From NCBI GenBank assembly GCA_947650285.1, contig CANTFL010001489.1, forward strand, positions 186,001 through 250,000: a stretch of 64,000 bases of DNA, given 5' to 3'. Positions 10,304 through 22,737 of the stretch are shown here, one piece after another (positions within the stretch are counted from its first letter, which is position 1; every line of letters starts with the position of its first letter). The position numbers and the translations under genes were made by a program. The notes beneath the pieces are model-generated. The model was not told where the DNA came from and searched no databases. It saw only the letters and a program-made list of their open reading frames with translations. The DNA is from Hyaloperonospora brassicae. Lineage: Eukaryota > Oomycota > Peronosporomycetes > Peronosporales > Peronosporaceae.

Positions 10304-13300
10304 CGAAGGTGAGCTACGGCTCATGGTCCATCTGGAGCTTGAGTTGCGACATCATCGAGGACAAAAGACGGTGATCTAGATCGAGATCAGACCCGGTTGC
10401 GTTCAGTATCTAAGTAACGCAGCCATTCACGTTCGGTCGAAAGTCGGGCTCTCGATCTGATAAGAGTTTTGGTACATTCACACCCATGGTTGCTCAATTC
10501 ACACCGTTTGCGCACCAAACTCGACATTCACACCCGTACATCGACACCACTTGCGCGGACAATAAAGGACGAGCTTCTGTATATACTCTAGCCGAAGAGT
10601 GGCAATCGACGTTTGTCTTACCTACGATGTAAAGCTAAAAGCCGAGACTTGTTTGTCGAGTGGGTACAGGCCATGAGCGCAATTTTGTGGTGCTTGCGAG
10701 TAAGCCAAAGACTCACTTAGTAAGCAAACGATAAACCTAGTTTCGCCACTTGTGTGAGCGTCAGTATCCCGATGCTTTTGCTTTTTGTTCATCGAAAAAA
10801 GCTTAGATCGATGTCTGTCGAGCCATCATGTCCATCTGCACTTTACGATCCCATATTACAGTGTGGTAGGTTATCAGATGTAGATGATAGATGAGGCGGT
10901 TGCTTGTAACAGACAAGTAAGCTCATGGCAGCTTCAGTCTGCCCGATGATCAACTTCAGTGATGCAGTTTACCATGCGAATGGAGTGACCGCTCGTACTC
11001 ATGGCTACGCCCTGACACGCTCAAGAGTAGTCACCGTGCGATCCGGAACATTCTGGCTTGGAAAATAGCAGCACCAGTCAGAAATTTGGTCTGTGTTAGA
11101 TGGTTGTGATGCAAGCCAAATTCTTCGAGTTCGATCATTTACGGCACCTTGGTCACGTTTGAGAGAGACCTTTTCTCGTATATTCGAAGACTTCATCGAA
11201 ACAGCGTGACTTTGGCCGTTCGCAAACTTTTGAGCACCAGCATCAAGTGACTGCCACAAAGACAGTAGCAAGTGGCCCGTGCGCAACGTAAGAGCTATGT
11301 AGGTGCTGTCCGACGCACAACGAAGGAGGCAATAAAGCCAACGAGGAGTGCAATATCTTTGTTTGACCTGCTTCCAGAACATATATTGATGCCCAAACCA
11401 TCTCGATCGAATACCAATGTGTTCTCTACCTGCAGCACATATGTACTTGTATCATGCCCATGGGGTACAAGTTGCCAGGGGATAAACAATCAGCTGCGAC
11501 TTCGTGCGACTAATTGCGAGCAACTCAAACTCACCTCTAGGCTTGTTGACATCCATGACGGGCCCTCATCAAACGTGGGAGTGGGAATCCTCCAAGTCAT
11601 ACCAAGCGTGTGCTACCAAACTATGCCAATGCATGCATGCATGCCAATGAACATATATCCTGATTCCGTGCAAGTAAAAACGTGGCACATCAATGAGTCC
11701 AAGGCAGCGACTTCCATCGCATCCCACGCATGTACTTCTGCTTCGGATACGTCTTTGCAAAACTGAAAACCCAACAACATATCGAAGTTCACTACAAAAA
11801 GACCACTAGCAACAGTAGCAGCAGACATGGGTCGATGAACACAAAAGTCGTGGAAATACGACGATTACATCAGAAGACAAAAGGCGAGCTCTAGAGTTTG
11901 CCCGTTCGTCGTGATGCAAGTCTTTGAGTGTGTACACTCCACGCCATAGCTGTGGTTGATTCTGATATTCAGGTCGTCAGATGTCGATCGCGCATCTGAC
12001 TGTTGTGACGATGAACGTGGTTTGATTCCTGAGTTCGATTCGCACGTTTGTCCGACGTACGGCACAGATGGAACATCACCGGCACATTTATTGGAGCCAC
12101 GAAAATGCACGCGACTGACAGGATGCGTCGCAGCACCTTGAACGACCCGGCTGATAGCGTTGACCGGCGAACAGGTACGGCAAGATGAGGCTATAGAGAG
12201 AGGCAAAGACAAGTAATCTCGATGGTTGCGGAATGTCTGCTGTATCCAAAGTCTAGTAAGCAAGCGCCGATTCCTCCTTCGAGTCCGGCGGCTGGACGGG
12301 GCTTGTCAGGACGAGTGACGGCTCTCACGCCCTCGAGACTAGTATGCTTTGTCCCAACAGCAGACGTGCTCCTTGTCGCAACAATCGCTTGCGGACGGAA
12401 GGCGTAACCGCGCACTCATCAGGAGCGATATTTTCGGAGGTGACAATGGCCGCCTCCACACTTCCGGAGCCTGGCCGCGTGCATCACAGGCGTAGACATC
12501 GACCAGTTGCCGTGAGTGGCACTGGAGCGTCTCCGCCCAATCTGGAGTCCGCCGCTAGTGCCATGCCCCGGCGCTTTCCATCATCACAAGCCCTCAGCAA
12601 CTCATCTTGGCCTGTTGATGTGTAGTTGGACCGATCTCCGAGACAGTGAAGGAGCACACATCTAGACCCCCCTGTACGGTGCTGCTGTCGCTCTTCAGTA
12701 GTGCCGGGCCCGATCATGGCAAACTCCTGAGTTGTCACCGTGCTGCCTTAGCGATCCAGAGTCCAGGAATTGTCTACCATGAGCGCGTGGGCCACAAGGT
12801 CCTCTCTTCTGCTGTCGTCGCACGACAAAGCCGAACGATGAGGTCTTGCCATCTATCGACGCACGGGGACCGCAGCAATCTGACACCTGTGACATGTAAA
12901 CGTTGAGACGACGGCCGCGCTATGAAGTAGCCACGACGTGGCCAGCTGTCGCACGAAGGGTCGGGACTCTGATTTTGCGTACAGACGAGCGTCCTGCACC
13001 TCATCACGACGCTTGGCACTGTCCGAGCTACCAACTCGTGCGCTGGTTCGGCAAAAAAAAGATTCGCGATCCAACTGGTACCGTGCAGAAAGAGGTGCTG
13101 TCTGTCTGGGGTCTTTTCGAATCCAAAGAGGAGATGTGATCGTGCCCTTGTCGGTTTCATGTGACCTATCACTGGTGCTAGCGGCACGTGGCGCGGAGCT
13201 GACACCGCTTAATCTCTTCGGCTTTGACAGAGGAGCGAGTGTGCGTCCGGTACAAATACCACACGACTGTTTATTCGCTGCACATCGCAGTTGTTGCTGA

Positions 13301-14272
13301 GAAAGATTCCGTGAACTCGAAACGACCGCATCCATGCAACGATTCCAAGCAACCCCTTCTCCTCACGCGCAACACATCTGAAAAAAATTGCATACCGCAA
13401 GGAGCGGCATGAATGCTGATCGAATGAACAGAAGGTGTGCAACTGAATATGGTCTTTCGTTTTCTGCTCACCCGCCACGTCGCAGTGGATCTTACCACAA
13501 GAAAGGCGACACATTGTCGCACCCTCCCAAACGGTGCGGCTCTTCCTTTCGCTCATGATTCTGACATGGTAGTGGCTCGGACCTTACCACGTTCAGATCA
13601 CTGGCGGTGGCACGCACACGACACGGCAGTACCAACCTCTTCATGTTCGTTACGTCTTCTTGCGAAGACATTTGTGTGTGCTGTACCGATCAATGTTCGG
13701 TAGTCGCTCAACCACTACGATCACATACGTCAGACGATGCCAGCTTTGTGAAGGCCCATTCATCCACCCGAGCACTCGTAGTGACATATTTGCTGCTGTG
13801 TTGAGTACTTGTCGCGAAGGTGGGCGCAGGAATCGACTGGACAGGATCCAAACGTTGGCAAGTCGTCGAGGGTCTCACGCGCGAGTTGGCTCGAACCCAA
13901 GCTCGCCGACTCAACTACTTGCAGGCGTTGAGGCTCAGATTTGTTTGTGTGATGCAACTGTTGTATTCTCACGAGTAGGTGTACAAAGCCTCAAACGCAC
14001 GAGTGGTACCGCAGCCTCATCCTGTCGCTATATCTCCGCGACGCTTCGGCTTCTTCCGATCTTGATGACCGACGTTAATGAAGACAGCCCAGTAGACGCT
14101 CGCAGTTTCAGCTGGCCACAGCTTCTCATGCTGAGTTTTTTTGCCTGATTTCTGACATAGCTCGTATGATCGACCGAGCCTTTTTTGCTATGTAAGTTGG
14201 ATAGGTATTTCGGTCGCGTCACTGAATCCCTACTGCTCGCGCGGGCCCCGACTGTCAGTGGTTGCGATTCTG
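10304..14272. other. 4-kb gene-poor stretch
   Basis: There are many short open frames on both strands (for example 11272-11766, 12774-13205 and 12853-13335), but none shows a recognisable domain, signal peptide or consistent coding bias. The 12.4-13.6 kb part is more GC-rich and has overlapping open frames on several strands, which may mark an old decayed gene or transposon that I cannot name. Confidence 0.45.
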
Positions 14273-14284
14273 TCATTCCGCAAT
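14273..14284 (+). promoter_or_regulatory. oomycete initiator (Inr) element
   Basis: TCATTCCGCAAT fits the first 12 positions of the oomycete initiator consensus (TCAYTYYNCAWTTT). It lies 46 bases upstream of the start codon of the small cysteine-rich gene, a normal distance for the very short 5' leaders of oomycete genes. Confidence 0.7.
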
Positions 14285-14329
14285 CCACCGAGCAACGCAC
14301 ACTTCAGTCAGCTTCTCCGGCCGCTCAAG

Positions 14330-14497
14330 ATGAACTTCAAGACCAGTCTATTGATCGCAATCGCTATCATCGCCGCCCCATCTGCAAACAGTCAGAGGGC
14401 ATATTACCTGTGTGTTGCCGGTTGCAAGTCTGGCACCATACATCCTGGGTGTAGTGGCGAGGGCAACTGCTGTGTTCGCCACTGTTTTAGTTCTTAG
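14330..14497 (+). CDS. small secreted cysteine-rich protein (55 aa)
   Basis: The product has a clear signal peptide (MNFKTSLLIAIAIIAAPSA, cleavage near residues 22-23) and a mature chain of about 33 residues with six cysteines spaced C-x3-C-x8-C-x5-CC-x3-C, so it is very probably an apoplastic disulfide-rich peptide. I chose the ATG at 14330 over the frame's earlier opening (14258) because it starts the hydrophobic signal and lies just downstream of a near-perfect initiator at 14273. Oomycetes secrete several families of small cysteine-rich proteins toward the host (SCR/PcF class and others). The overall architecture is like these, but I cannot assign a family from sequence alone. There is no intron. 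It has no gene neighbours within 10 kb on the left. Confidence 0.7.
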   Translation: MNFKTSLLIAIAIIAAPSANSQRAYYLCVAGCKSGTIHPGCSGEGNCCVRHCFSS

Positions 14498-15292
14498 TCC
14501 GAGAATTGTCACACAGAGGTTCGTACAATACCTTCACTGCATATATTTTTTTTGGGACGTGGGCTTAATCGTTGCTTGGTATGTTGTACAGCAGGAGAGA
14601 GCAACGCTAATACCACAGTAAAGGACTGTTGAATTTCTGCGCTTTTACTTGGTATGGCATGTGTGACTCTCGACTAAGACGGTTGTCTACACCACCTTCG
14701 GCATTCGACTACTACTGCATCACAACGAGATACCACTAGCATCGGGTGTGGGACTCGACAATATTGACGACTAATATTGAGACGAGGCAATACTCCATTT
14801 GTGCATGATCAAAATCGTTAGAGCTGTACTATTCGTATCAATCGCTTGTTACGTGGCCCTTGTCAAAGTTTGTGGGACAGCTCCAGCAGGGAAAATGTTG
14901 CTTCTACTTCGTAGCCTACCAATTTGTCCCCAGCACCTTTTCATCTTGCATGTCATGTATGCAAATCAGACGCACTGATAGAACCGGACGCCAACGATTC
15001 TACAGCACATCGAATCGGACGCTTTTCAATGTCGTACCTCCACGCAGATGGAATTAAAATCGAAACGGACGTATCTTCGTAGCAGTGTGTAGGCAATGGA
15101 TTACCGCATATAAATATTGGAGGTATTGAAAAACGCATCAGATAATCACAAAAGTAAAGAAAATAACAATTGATGAAACGACACAAAACGCACTACACGA
15201 TGACAAGATCAAAATGCACCGCAAGATAAGAATACAAATGAACATATCAGGAAGGGATAAAATGCACACAAAAGAACTAGATCAACCAGTGA
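14498..15292. other. intergenic, one possible small secreted ORF
   Basis: The only item of note is an ATG at 14805. It opens a frame of about 57 codons beginning MIKIVRAVLFVSIACYVALV, which looks like a signal peptide, and ending before 14990. Its codons after residue 30 look unlike a mature secreted protein, while another frame there (from 14860) is cysteine-rich, as if a frameshift had occurred. It may be a broken relative of the gene at 14330. The support is weak. Confidence 0.3.
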
Positions 15293-15817
15293 TGTAGCGG
15301 AGCTACACAGCTCCTGAAGTCAGAGGAAGACTTAACGCTCAATGAGCAACTTTGGTATAACGAAACCGACTCAAAGAGTCAACAGCTCTACGAGCAACTT
15401 TGATTCAACGAACCCGACTCAGAGAGTTAACAAGCTCAGAGAGCTTACGGTTCCTATTCCAGGGGGACCAAACGATTTAAGAGAATCACAGCACAGAGTG
15501 CTCAAGAGCAGCTACCTTTACAGGCGTTGCTAGCTCTTCCGATCAAGACGCCTCGTAAGGCACGTCTCTTATGTTGATCAAAACGGGAACAGAATTTTGA
15601 TTTCTTCTTTTAACTTAAAAGAACACCGTAGAACAAAGTAAATAACCAGCTCACTTATGTCTTGAATAAACCTATTGAAAGATCTCTTAATCCATGGTTG
15701 ACATACATCAGTCCTCTAAAATTGATACTTGTGTTCTAATATTACTTTAAAGGGGACCCATCTCTTGTGTGTACCACACCTATTGTAGACTACCAGTCGA
15801 CGTGTAACCCCGTTACA
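15293..15817 (+). repeat. solo LTR, family B, with 5-bp target duplication
   Basis: It runs from TGTAGCGGAGCTACACAGCTCC to TGTAACCCCGTTACA and is flanked by AGTGA at 15288-15292 and 15818-15822. The ends are palindromic like those of family A, but the interior is unrelated to family A. No internal element is present. Confidence 0.88.
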
Positions 15818-15822
15818 AGTGA

Positions 15823-18037
15823 TGTATATTGTACGGCGGAATACGTACATTCCTGAGATCACACGGATACTCATCGACATTGTTGATGATATTAAGAAAG
15901 CGTTGTAGCAAATTACAAAAAGAGTATTTTGACGCTTTGGAGGTGCCGGATCGGTCTTTTTCGTCTCCAGCGATCACATATACGTTTAGCATCAGCGTTG
16001 TTGACACTTTCGTACCGTTGCTACAAGGTCCATGAACTCTGCAATTCGATCATTAGATTCTTATGACCTGGCAGGTAGAGTGACATGGCTCATAATGTAT
16101 CGAAGAATGTTGTATCCGTATGTATGCTGTACCTTTTGCTTGGAGTGGACCAGGAGGACCGAGTAGCTACGCTCACGTGCAGTTTGTGCTTTACCTTGAC
16201 GTCAATCATGCGACTACCTTCCCAGCATACATTCTGCAGTATTCAGATCAGCATCGTCATCACCTCACCGTTCGACATCTTTTGTGACGACCACAACATT
16301 CTATCAGCATTGCTTGTTTTTTAGCATGCGACTTATCGTGTGTGTTCACACGTACTCGAGTTTGTCACCTGCAACCGCATCGAAATGCTTCCTTCAGCTT
16401 TTCGAAAGCTTGACTCAATGAACGTTACTTGTCGATACGTCGTCATCTCTGCAGCTCAGGTCGTACCTCAAAAAACTTACGTAGCAGTGTGTGCGCGCCA
16501 TTTGAACACGGTGGTGTCTTGTCTCTTCCAACCAAAATAATCAGGCCGAGACGACAGCTACACACAATACAGTGTCAGACTACAAGATCGGAATGAAATA
16601 GTTCAAGAGCAACGTGATCTTCTTATTGAACAATAACCGACATTATCAGGCTACGCTCGATGCATCGGCGCACCCGTTTCGTTGATTCAAATCCAGTACA
16701 TCTTGGTTGTCGACAGTGCACTACGTCTGTCGACACTTAGGATGTGCTTGGTTTGTATCAACGAAATAAAGAAAGAAAGAATGAAGCAGCTATTCGTGGA
16801 TGTATACGTGGATGTATGTACGCGTGATCCTAGGCATGTGTATTTTCGATCGTCTAGAAGACACACCAGCACATTTGAACAAAAACACTACAGCGATGTG
16901 GTGCATGGTTTTCACTTTTTCAACTTATGTGCATGTTTTTGATCTCAAGGTACTTTCTTTGCTTTTGACCATTGGGTGCATTTTATGTGCGACCAAGTGA
17001 CTCATTTTTCATTTCGAGTGGACTTCCAAGCTCGTGCTTTTCTGGTGCATTTCTTCTATCCCCTCTTGGGAATTCAGAGCAATACGCTTGTCTTGTTGGC
17101 ATATCATACTTGGTCGGAAAGTCGTACATAGCACGTCTTCGGCAGAATTGTATACCGAGAAAAGTGCGTTGATTTGGAATAGCATACCTATTTTAGCAAA
17201 GGAATGACACAGTAAGTCAGACGTATTTTCCTAAAACGCTTGGTGAAACTTGGCTTGAAACGACTTGCGATTGCAGAACGAATAGGCAACAGTCTGAGGC
17301 ATATTCTGATGCGCTGCTTTAGATTACCAGCCGTCGTCTAATTCTCCTCGAAACGTCAACCTTTCCGTCAAGCTCTTTCAAGCTATAACAATTCGTTAGG
17401 TCTATGTCTTTCTCTAAAACGGATTTTAAATCATCTCCGCAGCGTCTTCTGACCTTGTGAGAGCTTGCCTTTGCTTAGCACTGACCGATCACGTTCAGCC
17501 TCTTCGATGTGATCTTGAGCCCTCGAAATAGACATGAGGTACCAGAAATTAGGTGAGCAAGCTCATCTTCCGGACCCCGCCACAGCTGATTCTCCGCCTT
17601 CGCGACTACCTTGTTTCACATTAGTTTCAGTCGGCTTCAGAGGCCTTAAAGATACAGGTGACATCACGAAACAGTTTGCTTGTGACTGGAGCAATTGGTA
17701 GAAGTGACGGTCGGGAGCTCGGTTTCGACATCAACAATCCAACACATGATAGTGAATCGTCGTCATGAAAATGTTGCCAAACTCTTTACAATCAATCGCA
17801 TTCTACAGATGGTAGCGTTGGTCGTGTCGACCAAACGAGGAAAGGAGCCGGAAGCCATTGGCTAGATTGTGAGCCCTTTTGGTGCAAGACGATGAACATA
17901 GCGGCAAATCGTAGGCCATCTGCGAAAAGCATTGTCGCAATGTCCTTTATCCAGAGGTCACTGTAAGTCATTGCATAACTTGTAATGATACACTGGTGAC
18001 TGAATACGCACTGAATTCAGTACGGGCTGACCCTCGC
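15823..18037. other. intergenic, no recognised gene
   Basis: Short open frames occur (for example 15829-16035, 16085-16324 and 16682-16942) without domain signatures. A stretch at 16480-16580 shows weak similarity to 56740-56820 (shared GACGACAGCTACA and neighbouring bases), suggesting an old dispersed repeat. Confidence 0.45.
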
Positions 18038-18290
18038 TGATAACGGCGTGAGCTAGTGCCCTGCTACCTCGCGTTTACGTACGCAGGGGAAGGCAATACC
18101 ACAACACGACAACGCTTAGTAGTTGAACAAGTAAACTAGTATGTAAATATAATGAAGTCTCACCTCTATCTCATCAATCAGTCCTCGCTTGATGGTTTCA
18201 ATATACATTCATGCGTGGTGACGCCTACTCACCACCCACTGCGCGCGTCAAGCAGCAATTTGTGGGTTCATATAATGGCCTCTGCCAATT
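18038..18290 (+). repeat. degenerate family A LTR fragment
   Basis: A possible start TGATAACGGCG is followed by the family A block CTCACCACCCACTGCGCGCG at 18227-18246. The 3' end cannot be recognised, and there is no target duplication. Confidence 0.4.
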
Positions 18291-19019
18291 AATGAGTAGG
18301 TCCGTGAGTCAGTACACCAATGTCACTGTCGATAGTCATATTGTTGAAAGACTACTCAGCACAATAATCTTGCTGCTATTTCTTGCAAATGGCAATATTG
18401 TCGAACAGAGCCACCCAATCACAACTACCTTCACCGGTTTCTCCTCCTCCACCTCCTTCTTACTCCATCAATACAAAATAAAAGTCAAGAACAGTAGAAT
18501 ATCCTACGGCCAATACCGATACACATGATAGAAAAACTGAATTGGGAAGCTATTTCGGAATCGGTCTCGGAGGGTCAAGGAAAGCCGACGAGAACGACTA
18601 AGTGTCAGTCGTCGTCGATAAAGCAGTGACGTGATGACACGTGTATGGTCGAATGTGTACAAAAGGACGTAAGATCAAGAGAGGAGAAAGAAAGACGAGG
18701 ACGTAAGCGCGTATTCGAAGGAGTACGCCGTGTTCGGAGACGACGTGGAGGCTGTTTGTGTGCCGGAAAGGAAGAAGATCAATCAAATGTATCCGTGACT
18801 TCTCTTGCGTAAACACACATGGGTAGTGCCGACTGCCTACACCTGGCATATCTCGTTAAGCTAGCGACTGTTAACGGTGTGACTGTCCTTGGAGAGAACT
18901 CAGAGTTTTCATTTTTGCAGCCAGATGATGCTACGTTGGACCAGATCAGACAGGGATGTGATGAATACGAATGAGGTAGATAAGTCCGTGATGTATACTT
19001 TACAGCGGATTATGTACAT
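18291..19019. other. intergenic, no recognised feature
   Basis: I see no gene, RNA or clear repeat in this stretch. Confidence 0.45.
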
Positions 19020-19481
19020 TGTAACGGGGCACGCTCTTACCAGACGACTGGGAAGACCTTGTGTTGATAGAACACAAGGCTGCGTACTTTTTAAGTCACG
19101 TACACGTGTCGTGAGGAAGCTCGAGGAAGTAAACAGAACCCGAAAGCTCTGTTTAAGGAAAAGTAGAACTGTATTGAATATAATTAAGTTTCTATGTAAA
19201 CCATCTTTGTCTTGATCCAACTATATTAAACTACAACCTCCTATGTGGGTTTCTTGATCGCCACCCATTGCGCTCGACCAGCAGCGATTGGTGGTTGATT
19301 TGTTCAATGTAGCGTGTACATCAATCAATAAGTGGAGCACCCAAGAATATTACCCGAAGGTGGTCTAATTCCGCCAGCATCATTTCTTCTCATGTGATGT
19401 TGATTGGATATTATCTTTATAAATAAGCTTAAAAATTGATACATTCGTATCAATTCTATGTAAAGGGCTCACACCGTTACA
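19020..19481 (+). repeat. solo LTR, family A
   Basis: It runs from TGTAACGGGGCACGCTC to CTCACACCGTTACA. Its interior matches the 8932-9363 copy over most of its length (CACGTACACGTGTCGTGAGG, CCCGAAAGCTCTGT, CGCCACCCATTGCGCTCGA). No matching flanking duplication is visible (TACAT on the left, GTGGA on the right), so it is either old or rearranged. Confidence 0.8.
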
Positions 19482-20508
19482 GTGGAAGCGGGTAAGAAAG
19501 TAGTGTGGAATATACGTTGTCACATAGACCTAGCTATGATCGACTTTGAATACGACCGTGCCGTCGTTCAGTAGTTGTATGGTGTATGCGGGGTATGAAA
19601 ACGATAATTAATGTAGCCTTCATTATTACTTCAAAATAAAAATTAGATCCACACGATCAAAAAAATCATTCTAGAAACGTTTAGGTGCGAGAAAACATGA
19701 ATATCATTTGCATGACGGCTTCTTGTACTTCGGCATAAATGTTTGGGATCCGACTCTACTATCTGTGACTTATTACGGGAAATGGGTTTAAAATGATACT
19801 TAATGAACGACATATCTATAACAAGGGGTCGACAAAGGACCTTGAGCTTTGTTTTTTAGGTCATAGGTGCTTATTCAGGCTATATCAATGATCAAACACA
19901 AACGCGCTCAAAGATTAGACGAACCTAGGGTTTAACAACTCTTTGATAGCGCCGTATCCATGTACTATACGGACCGTACCTCTGAAGTGCTAACATCCTT
20001 TTGGATATCTAACCGTGTTTAATGTACACATTAATTCCGATGCAGACGTGATTATTGTGTTATTTTGTCATTCAGCTGAGTAATCGACTAATTATGGAGC
20101 AGTAAAACAACGGCCAATGTGATACTTTCCATTTATCAATCGCGTCTTCCACAATTTATCTTTTGTGGTGTTTTCTTTGTTTATATCCTATATTCGATAC
20201 ATATAATATTGGTGCTGGATACTACACCATACATATATAGAATACAGCGTCCACATAATTACGTTCGGTTAATTTGATTGCCAATAATGTTAGTTAGTAT
20301 ATTTTTTGCAATTATACTCAAGCATCGAAGCGAAGGTCCAATCTGGCGTTTATATAATGGCACAGAACAAAGCTGCAATACATTTTCCATCGGACCCGAA
20401 GAACTTGTATGTGAAAGTGTGCATTTAATGGTAATTTACTTTACTATTATACCTGTATAACTCAAATTTGTGGTTGAGTACACTTCTTCACGTTCCGTGG
20501 ATATCCCT
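19482..20508. other. AT-rich intergenic stretch
   Basis: There is no supported gene; only short AT-rich frames are present. Confidence 0.45.
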
Positions 20509-20927
20509 TGTACTTATTACATCACGAAATTGAGTCCTCCTAGAAGTCATGTACACGTGAGCTCTAAATAGATTAGGAGTTAAAAAAGAGCCTAGGTAGC
20601 TCAGAGTAGGGGAATAGTAGAAAGGTTTTTGTATAATCTAATTCTTTGTAACGATGTTTCTTTGTCTAACTTTGAGTATTATAACCTGCAAACACTTATG
20701 TACGTTCTCGCTTACCACACAGGGCACGTATGTAGGAGCTATAGATATTTAATCATGTTGATGCCATGGCATATATTAAAAAATAGAGTAGCGACCCTAA
20801 AAATTACCCTTGATGGTGATATCTCTTTAAAATTTATAAGCAATCAATATTAATCCAAATTCGTACCCTGAAGAAGTCATTGATATTAATATTTTTCTTT
20901 GACATGTAGCGGACTTACCCGTTTAAA
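20509..20927 (+). repeat. strongly diverged family A LTR
   Basis: Order and spacing of family A landmarks are kept: CATGTACACGTGA near 20550, then TTTGTCTAACTTTGAGTA, then a decayed TTACCACACAGGGCACG block, and an end resembling TGTAGCGG...CCCGTT. The boundaries are approximate. Confidence 0.4.
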
Positions 20928-21113
20928 CATATCAATTACCGCACAATCTAGACATAGCGTTACTTGTAACGCGACTAAATGCCTCCAGGCATGTGCGGAA
21001 AAAATGGCTAAAGTGAAGATGAACACAAACAAAATATGTACAAGTTAAAATAAATACTGGCCATTAAGAGGTCATAAGACGAGCCGTACAATAATTTATA
21101 TGCCTCCAGCCTC

Positions 21114-21117
21114 CAAT
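21114..21117. repeat. target site duplication, left (CAAT)
   Basis: CAAT here is repeated directly after the 3' LTR at 32252-32255. Four to six bases is the normal duplication size for Ty3/Gypsy integrases. Confidence 0.75.
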
Positions 21118-22370
21118 TGTGGTAAAGCGACTATGAAAATCGCTGTAGAGAAACTGATCGCATTCCCGTTATGTCCGAACCACTTTACGGTTGGCTACCC
21201 GGTACCACATCTGGTCAGATCGCGTCCATTGGACAGTCAGACTAAAATAGATATCAGATCGGGCAGGTTGGGACCTGCGATCTTGGTCCAAGGTATGAGG
21301 CGGAAGGTAACGTTGGCGATCAGTTGATCAAGAAGGGAACCGCGATCAGCAAGGCAATCGCGATCAAGGAGGCGATCGAGATCGTGATCAGTAATCAGGT
21401 ATATGATCGAGATTAAGTATGTGATCGAGATCAGGATGGTGTGGAGCACACAATGTGATCCGCGATCAGCGAGGCGATCACGACAAGGAAGCGATCGAGA
21501 TCGTGATCAGTGATCAGGTATGTTTTCGTGATCGTGATCAGTGATCAGGTAGGTGATCGCGATCAAGTTGGTGTGAAGCCTACCTTGTGATCCACGATCA
21601 GCAAGGCGATCGCGATCGTGATCAGTGATCAGGTATGTGATCGCGATCAGACAAGTATATCAGGTGTGGGCCACGCAAGTACAAGATCGCTACCGTCTAG
21701 AGAGAGCGACATGTGGCAAACGATGTCCAAGACATGAGGATAGGGATAGGGTTGTTGGGTTTTGATTGGTTAACACGAAACAGAGTTCATTTTGCTTCAA
21801 AGTATACGTGTCGACTTCTCCTCCGGATGTATCATTAGCCACCCAACGTCAAGGAAAGGTTCACATACTTTAATCAAGTGATATCCCTGGATTGTTTGGC
21901 CAGGGACTAAGATCTTTCAAACAACACCCCAACTGCGACTGGACGCAGAAAACCATTTGTAATTGAGGAGCCAAGATCGCGAGACGGCTCAAGTGGTCAG
22001 AAGGCTCGCGAATCAAGGTCTACATTTGGACAAGGCGATCTGTTACAGATCAGGGTGACTCATATCGAGCACCCCACAAGCATCAAAGTGATCGCGCGAC
22101 GAATTCTACGTGATCACACCAACCCCGATCGTGGTGTGAAGATTTCCACACCGTGATCGAACCTCGACCCCATCGCAAACACGGTCGAGTTTTCCATTGA
22201 CACGAGTCCACCTGAAGGAGTACAACCCGCCCCACCGACCCATACACAAGGTGAGGAAGGCTATCAAGAACACGTAATAGGAGTACCCCTTCCGTTGGTC
22301 GGTCGGCCGGGTACCAGCGGAGAGTTGGGATTGACTCCTCAAAGAGCGATCATTACTCCTCCACACCACA
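21118..22370 (+). repeat. 5' LTR of element 2
   Basis: It starts TGTGGTAAAGCGAC and ends CTCCACACCACA. The first third is an imperfect array of GATC-containing units (GATCGCGATC, GTGATCAGTGATCAGGTA). It is nearly identical to 31003-32251; the differences cluster after about 22190, close to the 3' end. Confidence 0.93.
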
Positions 22371-22737
22371 ATGATGCGCGTGCCCGGATCTTCTGGTGAC
22401 TCGGGATTTCACCGTGAGTCCCTGAGTAAAGATGTGCAGATAAAATCTGAATTTGGGATGGAAGCGTCAAAAGTCAAGGAATCGCCATAGACGCGTGAGT
22501 CTGAAAGATTCCCGGTTCATCATAGTATTGAAAGGGGCTCTAATGACAAGGAAATAAAAGAGAAAAATAGATCGCTCCATTTGGACGAAACCTCGACCCC
22601 TTTCTAAGGTCCCTTCGGATACCACCGCTGATCGTGCTACAAAGCATGATTTGCAGGGTGAAACCCATCGGTTAAAACCGAGCAAAAGTTGCCCAAAGTC
22701 ACACCCGCGATCTCGAGAAAAGATCGATCAAGGACTG
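22371..22737 (+). other. untranslated leader of element 2
   Basis: This lies between the 5' LTR and the first reading frame. It holds the candidate primer binding site at 22394-22405, followed by a short GACTC/GAGTC hairpin; no protein-like frame is seen. Confidence 0.5.

Noticed and set aside
13860..13930. GGTTCGAGCC on the minus strand, resembling a tRNA B box
   Set aside because: There is no A box at a fitting distance and no cloverleaf can be drawn.
16480..16580. Weak similarity to 56740-56820
   Set aside because: It is too short and diverged to define an element; noted only as a possible old repeat.
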